Shown here: piece after piece, positions 6,678 to 13,903 of the stretch
Numbering within the stretch: position 1 is the first letter of the stretch
How the letters are laid out: every line of letters begins with the position of its first letter
Assembly: GCA_033722375.1 (NCBI GenBank)
Contig: JAWVZB010000057.1
Coordinates: forward strand, 1-20,157
Source: JAWVZB01 sp033722375
GTDB taxonomy: Bacteria > Actinomycetota > Nitriliruptoria > Nitriliruptorales > Nitriliruptoraceae
Reading direction: 5' to 3'
Length of the DNA stretch: 20,157 nt
Notes under the pieces: generated by a model
Told to the model about the DNA's origin: nothing
The model's input: only the letters and a program-made list of their open reading frames with translations
Databases searched by the model: none
Translations under genes and position numbers: made by a program

Positions 6678-7541
6678 TCACACCGGGAAGACGCGCGCGA
6701 ACGTGTCGGCGAAAGCGGCGAGCGCGAGCATCCAGACCCCCACCGCCACCAGGACGTAGCCGCCCCAGCGCTTCACGGTCGAGGTCCCGCTCCGGAGGCG
6801 CCGGGTGAACCCCCGCCCCGCTCGCGCGACACCGATCGCGGCGGCGAACAGCAACAGGACGAGCACGGCGCCGGTCGTGGCGAAGGCCGCGAGCGCCGCG
6901 GCGAACCCGCCGCTCGTGAGTGCGTGTCCGGCCAGACCGGCCATGATGGGACCCGTTCACCCGAACCCGGCGGCCAGGTAGCCGAACCCGAACACGACGT
7001 TGCTGACGAGAGAACGGTCGCCACCACGCCGGGCAAGCTCCAGCAGTCGCTCGTGCGCCCCGAGGTCGAGACGCTCGAGCGAGAGCCGGATCCGTCCTGT
7101 CTGGACGAGGCCCAGCACGATCAGCAGCAGTCCGACGACGAGGCGGATGACCCGCCCCGAGGTCGAGGTGAACGTCACCGCGCCAGCCAGACCCCGGCCG
7201 CCCAGCGCGAACAGCAGCCCGACCCCGAGCACGAACACCAACGCCCCGAGCGACAACCCGCCTGCGAAGCGAACTGCCGCACCGACCTGCCGGCCCGGGG
7301 ATCGGTCCTCGTCGGCCGCGGCCGTCTGCCGGGCGAGCAGTGCCGCGAGCAGCGGGAACGAGCACGGCGAGAAGAACGCCGCGAGCCCAGCGGCGGCTCC
7401 GAGCACCAGCACGGAGGCACCTGTGACCGACGGCAACCCGAAGCGCGGGTACAGCACGTAGCCGACGTAGCCCGCCAACCCCAGCACGACCACGCCGGCG
7501 GTGAGAAGCGCGAACCGAGACCTGTCCTCGGTGTCGTTCAT
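6678..7541 (-). CDS. CcdA/DsbD-type membrane thiol-redox protein, candidate selenoprotein (in-frame UGA)
   Basis: Read through one TGA (6957-6959), this is a single 287-residue membrane protein. Helix 1 of the CcdA domain holds FFSPCSFPLL (Cys60), the family's SPCxxP motif. The second signature appears as GFG-[UGA]-TGPIMAGLAGHAL, where relatives have GCTGP. The UGA is thus at residue 195, exactly at the second redox cysteine. The frame is the same on both sides, and the downstream part (helices to FARVFPV, TGA at 6678-6680) looks intact. A hairpin with apical GGUCU begins its loop 18 bases after the UGA, as in E. coli fdhF. CcdA-type proteins pass reducing equivalents across the membrane through two helix cysteines; here the pair would be Cys60-Sec195. 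The ATG at 7541 (MNDTEDRSRF) has no Shine-Dalgarno and abuts a truncated MerR gene, so expression is uncertain. A nonsense mutation or sequencing error is the alternative. Confidence 0.82.
6926..6959 (-). promoter_or_regulatory. Candidate bacterial SECIS element directly after the in-frame UGA
   Basis: On the minus strand the UGA (6959-6957) is followed by a foldable segment. An outer stem pairs GUCC (6952-6949) with GGAC (6929-6926). A six-base bulge lies on the 5' side (6948-6943). An inner stem pairs GGCC (6942-6939) with GGCC (6933-6930). The apical loop is GGUCU (6938-6934). The loop starts 18 bases after the UGA. In E. coli fdhF, from memory, GGU CUG likewise stands as codons seven and eight after UGA, and the loop guanines and U contact SelB. 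Position, loop and bulged 5' side all fit; the outer stem is short. Confidence 0.7.
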
Positions 7542-7785
7542 CAAGGACGCCCAATCCGCAGGGTTCACGCTCGCCCAGATCGGCGAGATCCTCGCGCTCC
7601 GCGACGACGGCGAGGTCCCGTGCGGGCATGTCGCCACGCTGGTGGAAACACGACTGGCGGAGGTCGAGCAACGACTGCGTGAGCTCCGGCAGGTCCGCTC
7701 TCAGCTCCGCGCGATCGCGGACCGGGCGAGTGGTTACGACCCGGACGACTGCGACGGGTACTGCGAGTTGATCACCGGACGTTGA
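7501..7785 (+). pseudogene. Truncated heavy-metal MerR-family regulator (C-terminal half only)
   Basis: From about 7537 the frame reads FIKDAQSAGFTLAQIGEIL, then PCGHVATLVETRLAEVEQRLREL, and ends in DPDDCDGYCELI. This is the dimerisation helix and metal-binding tail of actinobacterial heavy-metal MerR regulators, with the expected metal-ligand cysteines. The N-terminal winged helix that binds DNA (about 45-50 residues, with RYYE and RRY motifs) is missing. The preceding residues (MRSANRDLSS) are antisense to the CcdA-like gene. Homology begins within a few bases of the CcdA ATG at 7541, so a deletion of the shared divergent promoter and the MerR head is likely. It cannot act as a normal activator. 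Confidence 0.75.
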
Positions 7786-7862
7786 GCGGGCCCCACACGC
7801 GCCGATCGTGACGCCGTCTCCGAACCATCTTCTCCATCGCGACCTACCGTGGATGGCCCGCC

Positions 7863-8372
7863 GTGCGCGACGCGGGGGCCGCTGTGCCGACGACCGCCCG
7901 GAACCTGACCGCAGCCCTCGTGAGCTTCGTCGCCCTCCTCGTCGCCGGCTGCGGCACGAGCGAGCCCGCGGCCGGACCCACCGATGTCGAGGCGACGTCC
8001 GGCGGAGCGTGCGCCGAAGCCACCATCGGGTTCTGGGGCTTCGAAGGACCGGCAGCTCAGAACTGGAGCAACGACGCGCTCCGGCTCGGCTACACGCTCA
8101 AGGGCGAGTTCATCCTCGTCGCGTTCGAGGACGAACAGGTGCTCGGGACCGATCACGTGTCGATCTCCGGCGACCACGCCGTGTCCGCCGACGGGGCCGT
8201 TCTCAACCTCGACGAGCCGCTGTCCGGCGAACACACGGTGACGGTCGTCGTCTACGCCGACAGCAACGACAACGGCAGCTTCGACCCCGACGCCGATCGG
8301 CCGTGCGCCTCCGACGGCGACCTCGTCCAAGCCGGACCGACGACGATCGACTTCGACCGCTTCACCGGCTGA
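7863..8372 (+). CDS. Secreted lipoprotein, possibly DUF7282-like
   Basis: 169 residues from GTG 7863. A second in-frame GTG at 7884, five bases after GGGGG, would give a shorter signal peptide and is equally plausible. The N-terminus is a lipoprotein signal: NLTAALVSFVALLVAGC, with the lipobox cysteine at residue 30. The mature part is beta-rich and acidic, with HTVTVVVYADSNDNGSFDPDADRP, a pattern seen in DUF7282-type domains that are usually extracellular. That family link is from memory of the pattern and is tentative. It stands alone, between the MerR remnant and a cyclase remnant. Confidence 0.75.
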   Translation: MRDAGAAVPTTARNLTAALVSFVALLVAGCGTSEPAAGPTDVEATSGGACAEATIGFWGFEGPAAQNWSNDALRLGYTLKGEFILVAFEDEQVLGTDHVSISGDHAVSADGAVLNLDEPLSGEHTVTVVVYADSNDNGSFDPDADRPCASDGDLVQAGPTTIDFDRFTG

Positions 8373-8459
8373 CCGTCGCCATCCGGAGCTACTAGTGCCG
8401 GGACGCAACGCCCGAGCGAGGCAGGGCCAACTAGCATCGCCCGGGGCCACGACGGGAAC

Positions 8460-8576
8460 ATGGTGGAGCTCTGGGAGGAACCCGTCCGCGGCGAGCCGCT
8501 CCCGCTCGCCGACCGAGGCACCCACCAGCTCAAGGGGATCGATGACCCCGTCCGGCTCTGGGCGGTCCGCTGCTGA
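8460..8576 (+). pseudogene. Remnant of the C-terminus of a class III adenylate cyclase
   Basis: The 38 codons from ATG 8460 end in LADRGTHQLKGIDDPVRLWAVRC and a TGA. This closely follows the terminal signature of bacterial class III adenylate/guanylate cyclases (FxDRGxHxLKGxxxPxRLxxV). No catalytic domain precedes it: upstream is only 87 bp of unconvincing sequence after the lipoprotein stop. It is most likely a scar left by deletion of a cyclase gene. Confidence 0.6.
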
Positions 8577-8597
8577 CGACAGCAGGCGGATCGGCTT

Positions 8598-9245
8598 CTA
8601 CGCCCCGTCGCGGACGTAGATCCGGACGTCCCACAGGGGGCGGCGTTGGACGATGGACGGGCGGAACCCGGCGTCCAGGATCTCGGCTTCGAGAGCGGGC
8701 ACGTCGTGCACGTAGGCACGGAAGTCGTTGCGCTTGAGCCTTCGCCAGAGGTTCTCCGCCCCGATGACCAACCGCGCCAGGCGCCCGCGGAAGCCTTCCG
8801 ACGGTGGGAGGACGATCGCGTACACAGCGCTCGCGGCAGGGAGGGTGTTGCGGAGCAGCGCGTCCGGGTCGAAGAAGCAGCAGTAGACCTTGTCGAGGAC
8901 GACGACGTCGGCGGGGTCGAGCGGTGTCGCCGCCCCGTCCCCCACGGCGAACTGCACCCTCGACGCGAGGCCGCGACCGCGGGTGGCCAGCCGGGCCTGG
9001 CGGATGGCCTCAGGTGACAGATCGATCCCGACCGCGCGTGTCGCTCCGCGTTCCAGGAGCTCGAGACACAACCCACCGGCTCCGCATCCGACATCGAGGA
9101 CGGTGCGCCCGCCGAGGCCGACCGTGCTCAGCGCCGACAGCAGATCCTCGGAGACGCCCGCTGGCGTGGCGAGGTCCTCGCCCGCATCGACACGGCAGCA
9201 GACGCGCTCGTCCATGTAGTCAGCGATCGTCTGGGGGTCGCCCAC
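8598..9245 (-). CDS. Class I SAM-dependent methyltransferase
   Basis: 215 residues with motif I VLDVGCGAGGL (about 49-59), the acidic end of beta 2 in GIDLS, and a motif IV region with VVLDKVYCCFFD. The CCFFD and FRAYVHDVPALEAEILDAGFR stretches resemble the actinobacterial methyltransferases related to magnesium-protoporphyrin O-methyltransferase, in which CCYPD is common. The substrate is not evident. The GTG at 9245 has GAGGAG only two bases away, which is short; an internal ATG at 9215 has no better site. The 77 bp in front of the start are tandem repeats that probably include control sites. An aldehyde-dehydrogenase-like gene lies 142 bp upstream in the same direction. Confidence 0.85.
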   Translation of the reverse strand: MGDPQTIADYMDERVCCRVDAGEDLATPAGVSEDLLSALSTVGLGGRTVLDVGCGAGGLCLELLERGATRAVGIDLSPEAIRQARLATRGRGLASRVQFAVGDGAATPLDPADVVVLDKVYCCFFDPDALLRNTLPAASAVYAIVLPPSEGFRGRLARLVIGAENLWRRLKRNDFRAYVHDVPALEAEILDAGFRPSIVQRRPLWDVRIYVRDGA

Positions 9246-9322
9246 GGCTCCTCGATGCTCTCTGTCTTGATGTTCTGTGTCAGTCTTTGATGTTCTCTAT
9301 CAGTCTCGATGTTCTCTGCCAG
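9246..9322. repeat. Three to four 19-20 bp tandem repeats before the methyltransferase gene
   Basis: Copies at 9265-9283, 9284-9303 and 9304-9322 share TCT(T/C)GATGTTCT followed by a CAG end. A decayed fourth copy (9246-9264) runs into the start of the methyltransferase gene. The tract is noticeably less GC-rich than its surroundings. Regular spacing of about two helical turns next to a start codon suggests repeated binding sites for a regulator. There are no unique spacers, so it is not a CRISPR array. Confidence 0.7.
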
Positions 9323-9387
9323 TCTGCCCGCCCGCCAGCCGATCCGGAACCCCGTCGCGGGCGGTCTCGCTGACGGGCGGCCGGGCC

Positions 9388-11160
9388 TCAGGCGCGGATC
9401 GTGGCCCAGGCGATCCTGGGCAGGACGCGCCAGTCGTCGTTCGCATAGAGCCGCGCGGCCGGCTCGCCGAGCTCTTCGCCGGTCTCGTACGTGTGGAACC
9501 ACCACGGCTTGCTCGGGGTCCGGAACGGACCGCGCAGCACCGACTTCTCCACCTCGGGGACCAGGAAGGTGTTGTGCACCCAGCCCCGCCCCGACTGGAT
9601 GTCCTCGAGCGGCGAGCCGGGCGCGCCGCCCCACGCCAGCGTGGGCAGGAGGTAGGCGAGGGCGGACCAGTGGTTGATCGTCACGGTGCCGTAGTCGAGC
9701 CGGTCGATGGCCCGCTCGAGCGCGGCTTCCACCTCGGGATCCTGGAGGCTCCTCGGGTGGACGATGATCGTGGCCGCGAGCGTGCCCCACAGCTGATGGT
9801 TGCAGAACTCGACGGCCTGGTCGATGAAGTCCGGAACCGACCGGGGCGCGTCGAGTCCGACCTCGGCGAACACCCCGGCGAACACCTCGGTCGTGAACAC
9901 GACGTCGTCCCGCTGGTCGGGATCGACGCCGGGGATCAGTGTCCAGGGCACGTCGTTCTCGCCCTCGGGGCCGTAGGTCTCGGCCTTCTCGGGGTGGGCG
10001 TCGACGAAGCTGCGCCAGCGGTCCCGGGCGCCCGGGTAGTAGGGGTCACGGCGGCCGTACTCGCTCAACGACTCGCGAACCGCATCGAGCAGGTCGTGCC
10101 GCCTGGCCCACTCGCGATGCTGGACGATCACGCGCGAGGCGATGCAGTTGAAGCCGGCGTTGAGCACCAGCGAGGTGGCGAGGTTGTCCCCGTGGAACGC
10201 GAGGTCGGACTCGGACCAGGGGCCGGGGACGATGATCACCGGGGTGACGTTGCCGAGCTCACTGGTGATCGGCTTGTCGAGCTTCGGGTCGCCCTGTTGC
10301 TTGCGACGTCGGCCCTCGTCGCCGGTGCCGAACACGATGGCGTCGTGGGTCTTGTCAGATCCGGTCATGTGGATCTCGTCGATCCCTGCGTGGGAGGTCA
10401 GGTGCTTCCCCTCGGCGGTGCCGCCGTAGACGATGCGCAGGTACCCGGCATCGATCAGCGTGGCGAACGCCTGCTCCAGGATCGGGCCGACGTACTCGTT
10501 GACGGGGTTCATCTTGAGCACACAGACACGGTTCCTGAAGAACAGCTTGCTGAGGGTGTCCCGGGCCGGGATGGCGGAGATGTTCCCGGCCCCGAGCACG
10601 AGGCACACCGCCCCGTCGTCGTCGGCGCCGTCGCGGTAGATGCCACCGATCCGCTGCTCCACCTCGTCGCGGTCGACGCCGCGGCGCACACGGACCTCCC
10701 CCTCGAAGAAGGGGTAGAACACCCGGTCCAGCGCGTCGGCCGGGACCGTGTCGACGACCACCTGGCCGTCGGGGCGGGTGCGGATGTCCGGCGGCTGGGG
10801 TCGGCCGGTCTCCTCGATGTCCTGGAGGGTCTCCCGGAGGCGACGGAGGAACGACAGCGTGGCCACCGGGCCACCGAGCCAGCCCTCGCCCCGCTGGGGT
10901 GAGCCCTCGGGGACCCCCAACGCGTCCTCGATCGCGTCCGCCCACGCTTCAGCGACCGCGAGGGTGTCCTCGATCACGGCGTCCACCAGACCGATCCGGG
11001 TCCGGACGCCGAGCGCGACCCAGCTGTCCAGCCGGTCGGCGACCGTGTCGACCGCCTCGTCGAGGGCCGCGGTGGAGGTCGGCTCGATGCGGTGGCCGGC
11101 CTCTGGGATGACGATCGTGCCTCGTGACGCGGCCCCGGTCGGCTCAGCGGTGTCGGTCAT
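9388..11160 (-). CDS. Aldehyde-dehydrogenase-family protein, long form
   Basis: 590 residues, longer than the ~480-500 of ordinary ALDHs, with an N-terminal extension of about 130-180 residues. ALDH landmarks are visible: GAGNISAIP (190-198) in the place of PWNFP, the cofactor-site Lys in VLKMNP (216), MTGS (265-268) for FTGS, SELGN (300-304) with the general-base Glu301, and GFNC (336-339) with catalytic Cys339. It should oxidise an aldehyde or reduce an acyl group with NAD(P); the substrate is unknown. The ATG at 11160 follows AGAGGC with good spacing. It is divergent from a 12-helix membrane protein across a 327-bp gap. Confidence 0.88.
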   Translation of the reverse strand: MTDTAEPTGAASRGTIVIPEAGHRIEPTSTAALDEAVDTVADRLDSWVALGVRTRIGLVDAVIEDTLAVAEAWADAIEDALGVPEGSPQRGEGWLGGPVATLSFLRRLRETLQDIEETGRPQPPDIRTRPDGQVVVDTVPADALDRVFYPFFEGEVRVRRGVDRDEVEQRIGGIYRDGADDDGAVCLVLGAGNISAIPARDTLSKLFFRNRVCVLKMNPVNEYVGPILEQAFATLIDAGYLRIVYGGTAEGKHLTSHAGIDEIHMTGSDKTHDAIVFGTGDEGRRRKQQGDPKLDKPITSELGNVTPVIIVPGPWSESDLAFHGDNLATSLVLNAGFNCIASRVIVQHREWARRHDLLDAVRESLSEYGRRDPYYPGARDRWRSFVDAHPEKAETYGPEGENDVPWTLIPGVDPDQRDDVVFTTEVFAGVFAEVGLDAPRSVPDFIDQAVEFCNHQLWGTLAATIIVHPRSLQDPEVEAALERAIDRLDYGTVTINHWSALAYLLPTLAWGGAPGSPLEDIQSGRGWVHNTFLVPEVEKSVLRGPFRTPSKPWWFHTYETGEELGEPAARLYANDDWRVLPRIAWATIRA

Positions 11161-11397
11161 AGCTGCCTCTTCGCGTGGTGTCCCCCAGCCGTTCTACCAG
11201 ACCAGGTGAGCTGCGACGACGGCAACTCGAGCTCGGGCAGCAGTGCCGAGTGGCGATCGGACCTCGTCGCGCCGCTGATCGATCCCGATCTGTCACGGAC
11301 GCTGGCCAAACGGACAGGCCCCCGTCTAAGTTGCAGCTCAACAACCCACGGGGGCGGCCGCCTCGGTGAAGGCGGCGGGGCCGCTGCGCCCGATGAG
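11161..11397. other. Divergent intergenic region, mostly featureless
   Basis: The 327-bp gap between divergent genes holds no gene that I can support; open frames through it lack protein-like content. CCGTCTAAGTTGCA at 11322-11335 is an inverted, near-identical copy of the repeat unit found at 11398-11477, suggesting an additional regulator site. I cannot pick out a convincing -35/-10 pair. Confidence 0.4.
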
Positions 11398-11477
11398 TGC
11401 AAGCAGACCGCCGTACAAGCAGACCGCCGTGCGACCAGACGGCAGTGCAACCAGACGGCAGTACAACCAGACGGACA
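11398..11477 (+). repeat. Five tandem 16-bp repeats before the 12-helix membrane protein
   Basis: Units start at 11398, 11414, 11430, 11446 and 11462. The first two are TGCAAGCAGACCGCCG and TACAAGCAGACCGCCG; the others follow TGCAACCAGACGGCAG with one to a few changes. The array ends 10 bp before the ATG at 11488. Sixteen is not a multiple of three, so it is not a protein repeat. Repeated operator sites or a structured leader are the likely roles. Confidence 0.8.
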
Positions 11478-11487
11478 AAGGTCACCG

Positions 11488-12732
11488 ATGAGCGCCACCG
11501 CCACCCCCACCACCGCCCACCCGCTGGATGCGCAGATCCGCAACACGCTGCGGGTCGCGATGCTGGTGTTCGTCTACACCATCGGCATCGGGATCCTCAA
11601 CGGTCTCGACCTGGTCGAGTTCAGCCGACAGCAGCTCCTGTCCCACCTGCACGGTGGGACACTCGGCTGGATGACGCTGTCGATCATCGCCGCCACCCAG
11701 TACCTGTTCGTCGACGAGGCCGGGACGATCGACGAGCGGTCGGGGCGTACGGCCCGGATCTTCTCCTACCTCGCGGCCGTGGCGATCCCCCTGTACGTGT
11801 TCGCGTTCGCCACCACGATGGGGATCGGGCGTCCGCTCGGTGGAACGGGAACGCTGATCGCGCTCATCGGGATCGCGGTGTGGGCCTACGGTCGCGCGAG
11901 CAGCGTGACGTTGACGGTGCCGCGCCTGCTGGTGCTGCTGGGACTGACCAGCTCGGTGATCGGCGGCGGGTTCGGGGTGTTCAACGGCTTCGCGATCGCC
12001 TTCGAGTGGAGCGTCCCGGAGGTGCTGTTCGAGGTGCACCCGGGGACCATGGAGATCGGCTTCACCCTGCCGGCGGCGATGGCACTGGCGGAGTGGGGCA
12101 TGCGACGTGGCCAGCCCGACGAGCGTCCCAACCGTTGGGGCATCGCGCAGTTCGTGCTCATGGCCGTCGCGTTCCTCTGGGTCATCGGCTTCATCATCGC
12201 CGGCCAGGACGAGCTCGTCGGGATCGGAACCCTCTTCGGGATCATCGCCACCGGCATCCTCCGGGGGAGGCTCCGCCACACGATCCGCAACACCTCCCTC
12301 ACCGCCAGGAACGCCGCCCGACACGCACTCGTCGCTGCGGTCTTCGTCGGGGTCACCTTCCTCTACATCTTCGTGGCCATCTCGGCGGTCCAGGGTGACT
12401 TCCCCTCGATCCCACGCGGGCAGCTCCTGTCGTTCATCCACCTGCTCGCGATCGGGTCGGCCACAAATGCGCTGTTCGCCTTCATGATCCACCTCTCCCG
12501 GCGCGTCTCGGACGTCAGCGCGATCGACGACATCGTGTTCTGGGGTGTCAACATCGGATTGCTCGGGTTCGTCGTGGCCCTGACCACGGAGGTCGACGGA
12601 CTCATCTTCGTGTTCGTCCCGATCATGGGGCTCTCGCTGCTGACCGCGATCGCCGTCCACTTCGGCCCCTTGGGACGTGAGCCCGGCGGGACCGACACCG
12701 CCGCCCCGCCCCAGACCGCCACGAGCGGCTGA
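11488..12732 (+). CDS. Twelve-helix membrane protein, possibly heme-copper-oxidase/NnrS-like
   Basis: 414 residues with about twelve transmembrane helices and short loops, ending in a soluble Pro/Thr-rich tail. Histidines sit at helix ends in SHLHGGTLGWMTL, EVHPGTMEIGF and FIHLLAIGSATNALFAFMIH. The layout recalls NnrS or heme-copper oxidase subunit I-like proteins that bind heme, but I cannot match the full ligand set. The ATG at 11488 follows AAAGG with good spacing. Upstream in-frame codons to 11206 run through tandem repeats and are not coding. The alpha/beta hydrolase gene begins 48 bp downstream and may be co-transcribed. Confidence 0.8.
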   Translation: MSATATPTTAHPLDAQIRNTLRVAMLVFVYTIGIGILNGLDLVEFSRQQLLSHLHGGTLGWMTLSIIAATQYLFVDEAGTIDERSGRTARIFSYLAAVAIPLYVFAFATTMGIGRPLGGTGTLIALIGIAVWAYGRASSVTLTVPRLLVLLGLTSSVIGGGFGVFNGFAIAFEWSVPEVLFEVHPGTMEIGFTLPAAMALAEWGMRRGQPDERPNRWGIAQFVLMAVAFLWVIGFIIAGQDELVGIGTLFGIIATGILRGRLRHTIRNTSLTARNAARHALVAAVFVGVTFLYIFVAISAVQGDFPSIPRGQLLSFIHLLAIGSATNALFAFMIHLSRRVSDVSAIDDIVFWGVNIGLLGFVVALTTEVDGLIFVFVPIMGLSLLTAIAVHFGPLGREPGGTDTAAPPQTATSG

Positions 12733-12780
12733 CCGCGAGCCACCGCCGCCCGCGGACCACGCAGGTGGTTCGCTGGCGGG

Positions 12781-13878
12781 GTGCGAACCCGTCGCCCGCT
12801 GCTGCTCGTCGCCACGATCGCGATCGTGGCGACGCTGGCAGCATGGCTGCACCCGTGGTCGCGAGCCCGCCTCACCGGGGTGGCGACGGTCGCCGAGGGG
12901 TTCGGCGCCCCGATCGTGCGCCCGCTCGCCCCGACAGTGTCCGTCCACACCACCCGCCTCGCCGACACCGAGGTGGACGTCTACGTCGGTGGTGACACCG
13001 CGCCCGTCCTCGTGCTGGTCCCGGGGGCGGTACCGGCGGGGCGCGACGACGAGCGTGTGCGCCGGCTCGCCCACGTGCTGGCTCGTGCCGAACGGCGGGT
13101 GGTGGTCCCCGAGCTCGCGGTCTACGACGAGCGGCTGGTGGAGGAGGACGTCTCGCTGCTCGTCGACCTGGTGGTCGAGTTGTCCAGCGACGGTGGCGAG
13201 GTCGCGTTCGTGGGGATCTCCTTCGGCGGCTCGCTCGCACTGGTCGCCGCTGCGGACCCGGCCGTCGACGGCCGGCTGGCCGGCGTCGCCACGTTCGGGG
13301 CCCATGCCGACCTCGTCGGGGTGCTCCAGGCAGCGACGACGGGCGTGTCGGTGGTCGGTGGCGACACGATCCCCTGGGACGCCGACCCACGGGCGCAGGA
13401 AGTGGTCCGCGACAAGCTGACCGGACTGCTGGCCCCGGACCAGGCGGACGCGGTCCGGGCCGCATTGGACTCCGACGGCAGCGCCGGCCTGAGCCCGGGA
13501 GCCGAGGCGGTCCGCCGCCTGCTCGCGAACGACGACCCCCGGCGGACCTACGAGCTCGCCGATGCGCTACCCGCCCCGATCCGGGCTCGCCTCGCGTCCG
13601 TGTCACCGGTGGCCGTCGCCGACCAGCTCGGCGACGTGCCGATCGTGGCCATGCACTCCCGCGAGGACCGGGTCATCCCCTACGGCGAGCTGCTGCGGCT
13701 CGGGACTGCGCTTCCCCATGCCCGCCTGCTGACTGTGGACAGCCTGGCCCACGCCGAGCTCGAGCTCACCGACCCGGGCGGCTGGATCGGGGCGCTCGAC
13801 GACCTGTGGACGACCTGGTCGTTCACCGGCCGGGCCCTGCACTGGCAGGAGCCGACGTGGCCATGGGGGGACGGCTGA
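12781..13878 (+). CDS. Membrane-anchored alpha/beta hydrolase
   Basis: 365 residues. Residues 6-23 form an N-terminal hydrophobic anchor or uncleaved signal, so the enzyme would face outward. The hydrolase fold is shown by GISFGG (nucleophile Ser147), SREDRVIP (Asp296) and LAHAELE (His324), in the right order and spacing for a catalytic triad. Substrate unknown; esterase or lipase-like activity is the default guess. The start is GTG at 12781 with a weak upstream purine stretch. It converges on a UspA-like gene 25 bp away. Confidence 0.85.
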   Translation: MRTRRPLLLVATIAIVATLAAWLHPWSRARLTGVATVAEGFGAPIVRPLAPTVSVHTTRLADTEVDVYVGGDTAPVLVLVPGAVPAGRDDERVRRLAHVLARAERRVVVPELAVYDERLVEEDVSLLVDLVVELSSDGGEVAFVGISFGGSLALVAAADPAVDGRLAGVATFGAHADLVGVLQAATTGVSVVGGDTIPWDADPRAQEVVRDKLTGLLAPDQADAVRAALDSDGSAGLSPGAEAVRRLLANDDPRRTYELADALPAPIRARLASVSPVAVADQLGDVPIVAMHSREDRVIPYGELLRLGTALPHARLLTVDSLAHAELELTDPGGWIGALDDLWTTWSFTGRALHWQEPTWPWGDG

Positions 13879-13903
13879 ACGAACGCCCCGCCGTGCCGAC
13901 GCG

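Noticed and set aside
6678..6944. A separate small membrane protein starting at the ATG at 6944
   Set aside because: It is in the same frame as the upstream segment, lacks a ribosome binding site, and its sequence is the second half of one CcdA domain. Its ATG lies inside the candidate SECIS.
6957..7637. A longer start for the CcdA-like protein at 7637
   Set aside because: The extra residues are the antisense of the MerR remnant and are not membrane-protein-like; MNDTED at 7541 is the natural start.
9246..9322. CRISPR array
   Set aside because: The repeats are directly adjacent with no unique spacers and no cas genes are present. The same holds for 11398-11477.
11206..11487. N-terminal extension of the 12-helix membrane protein
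   Set aside because: It translates the 16-bp tandem repeats and non-protein-like sequence; the ATG at 11488 has a suitable ribosome binding site.
11482..13305. A 607-codon minus-strand open frame
   Set aside because: It is antisense to two well-supported genes and consists of repetitive charged residues, typical of shadow frames at high GC.
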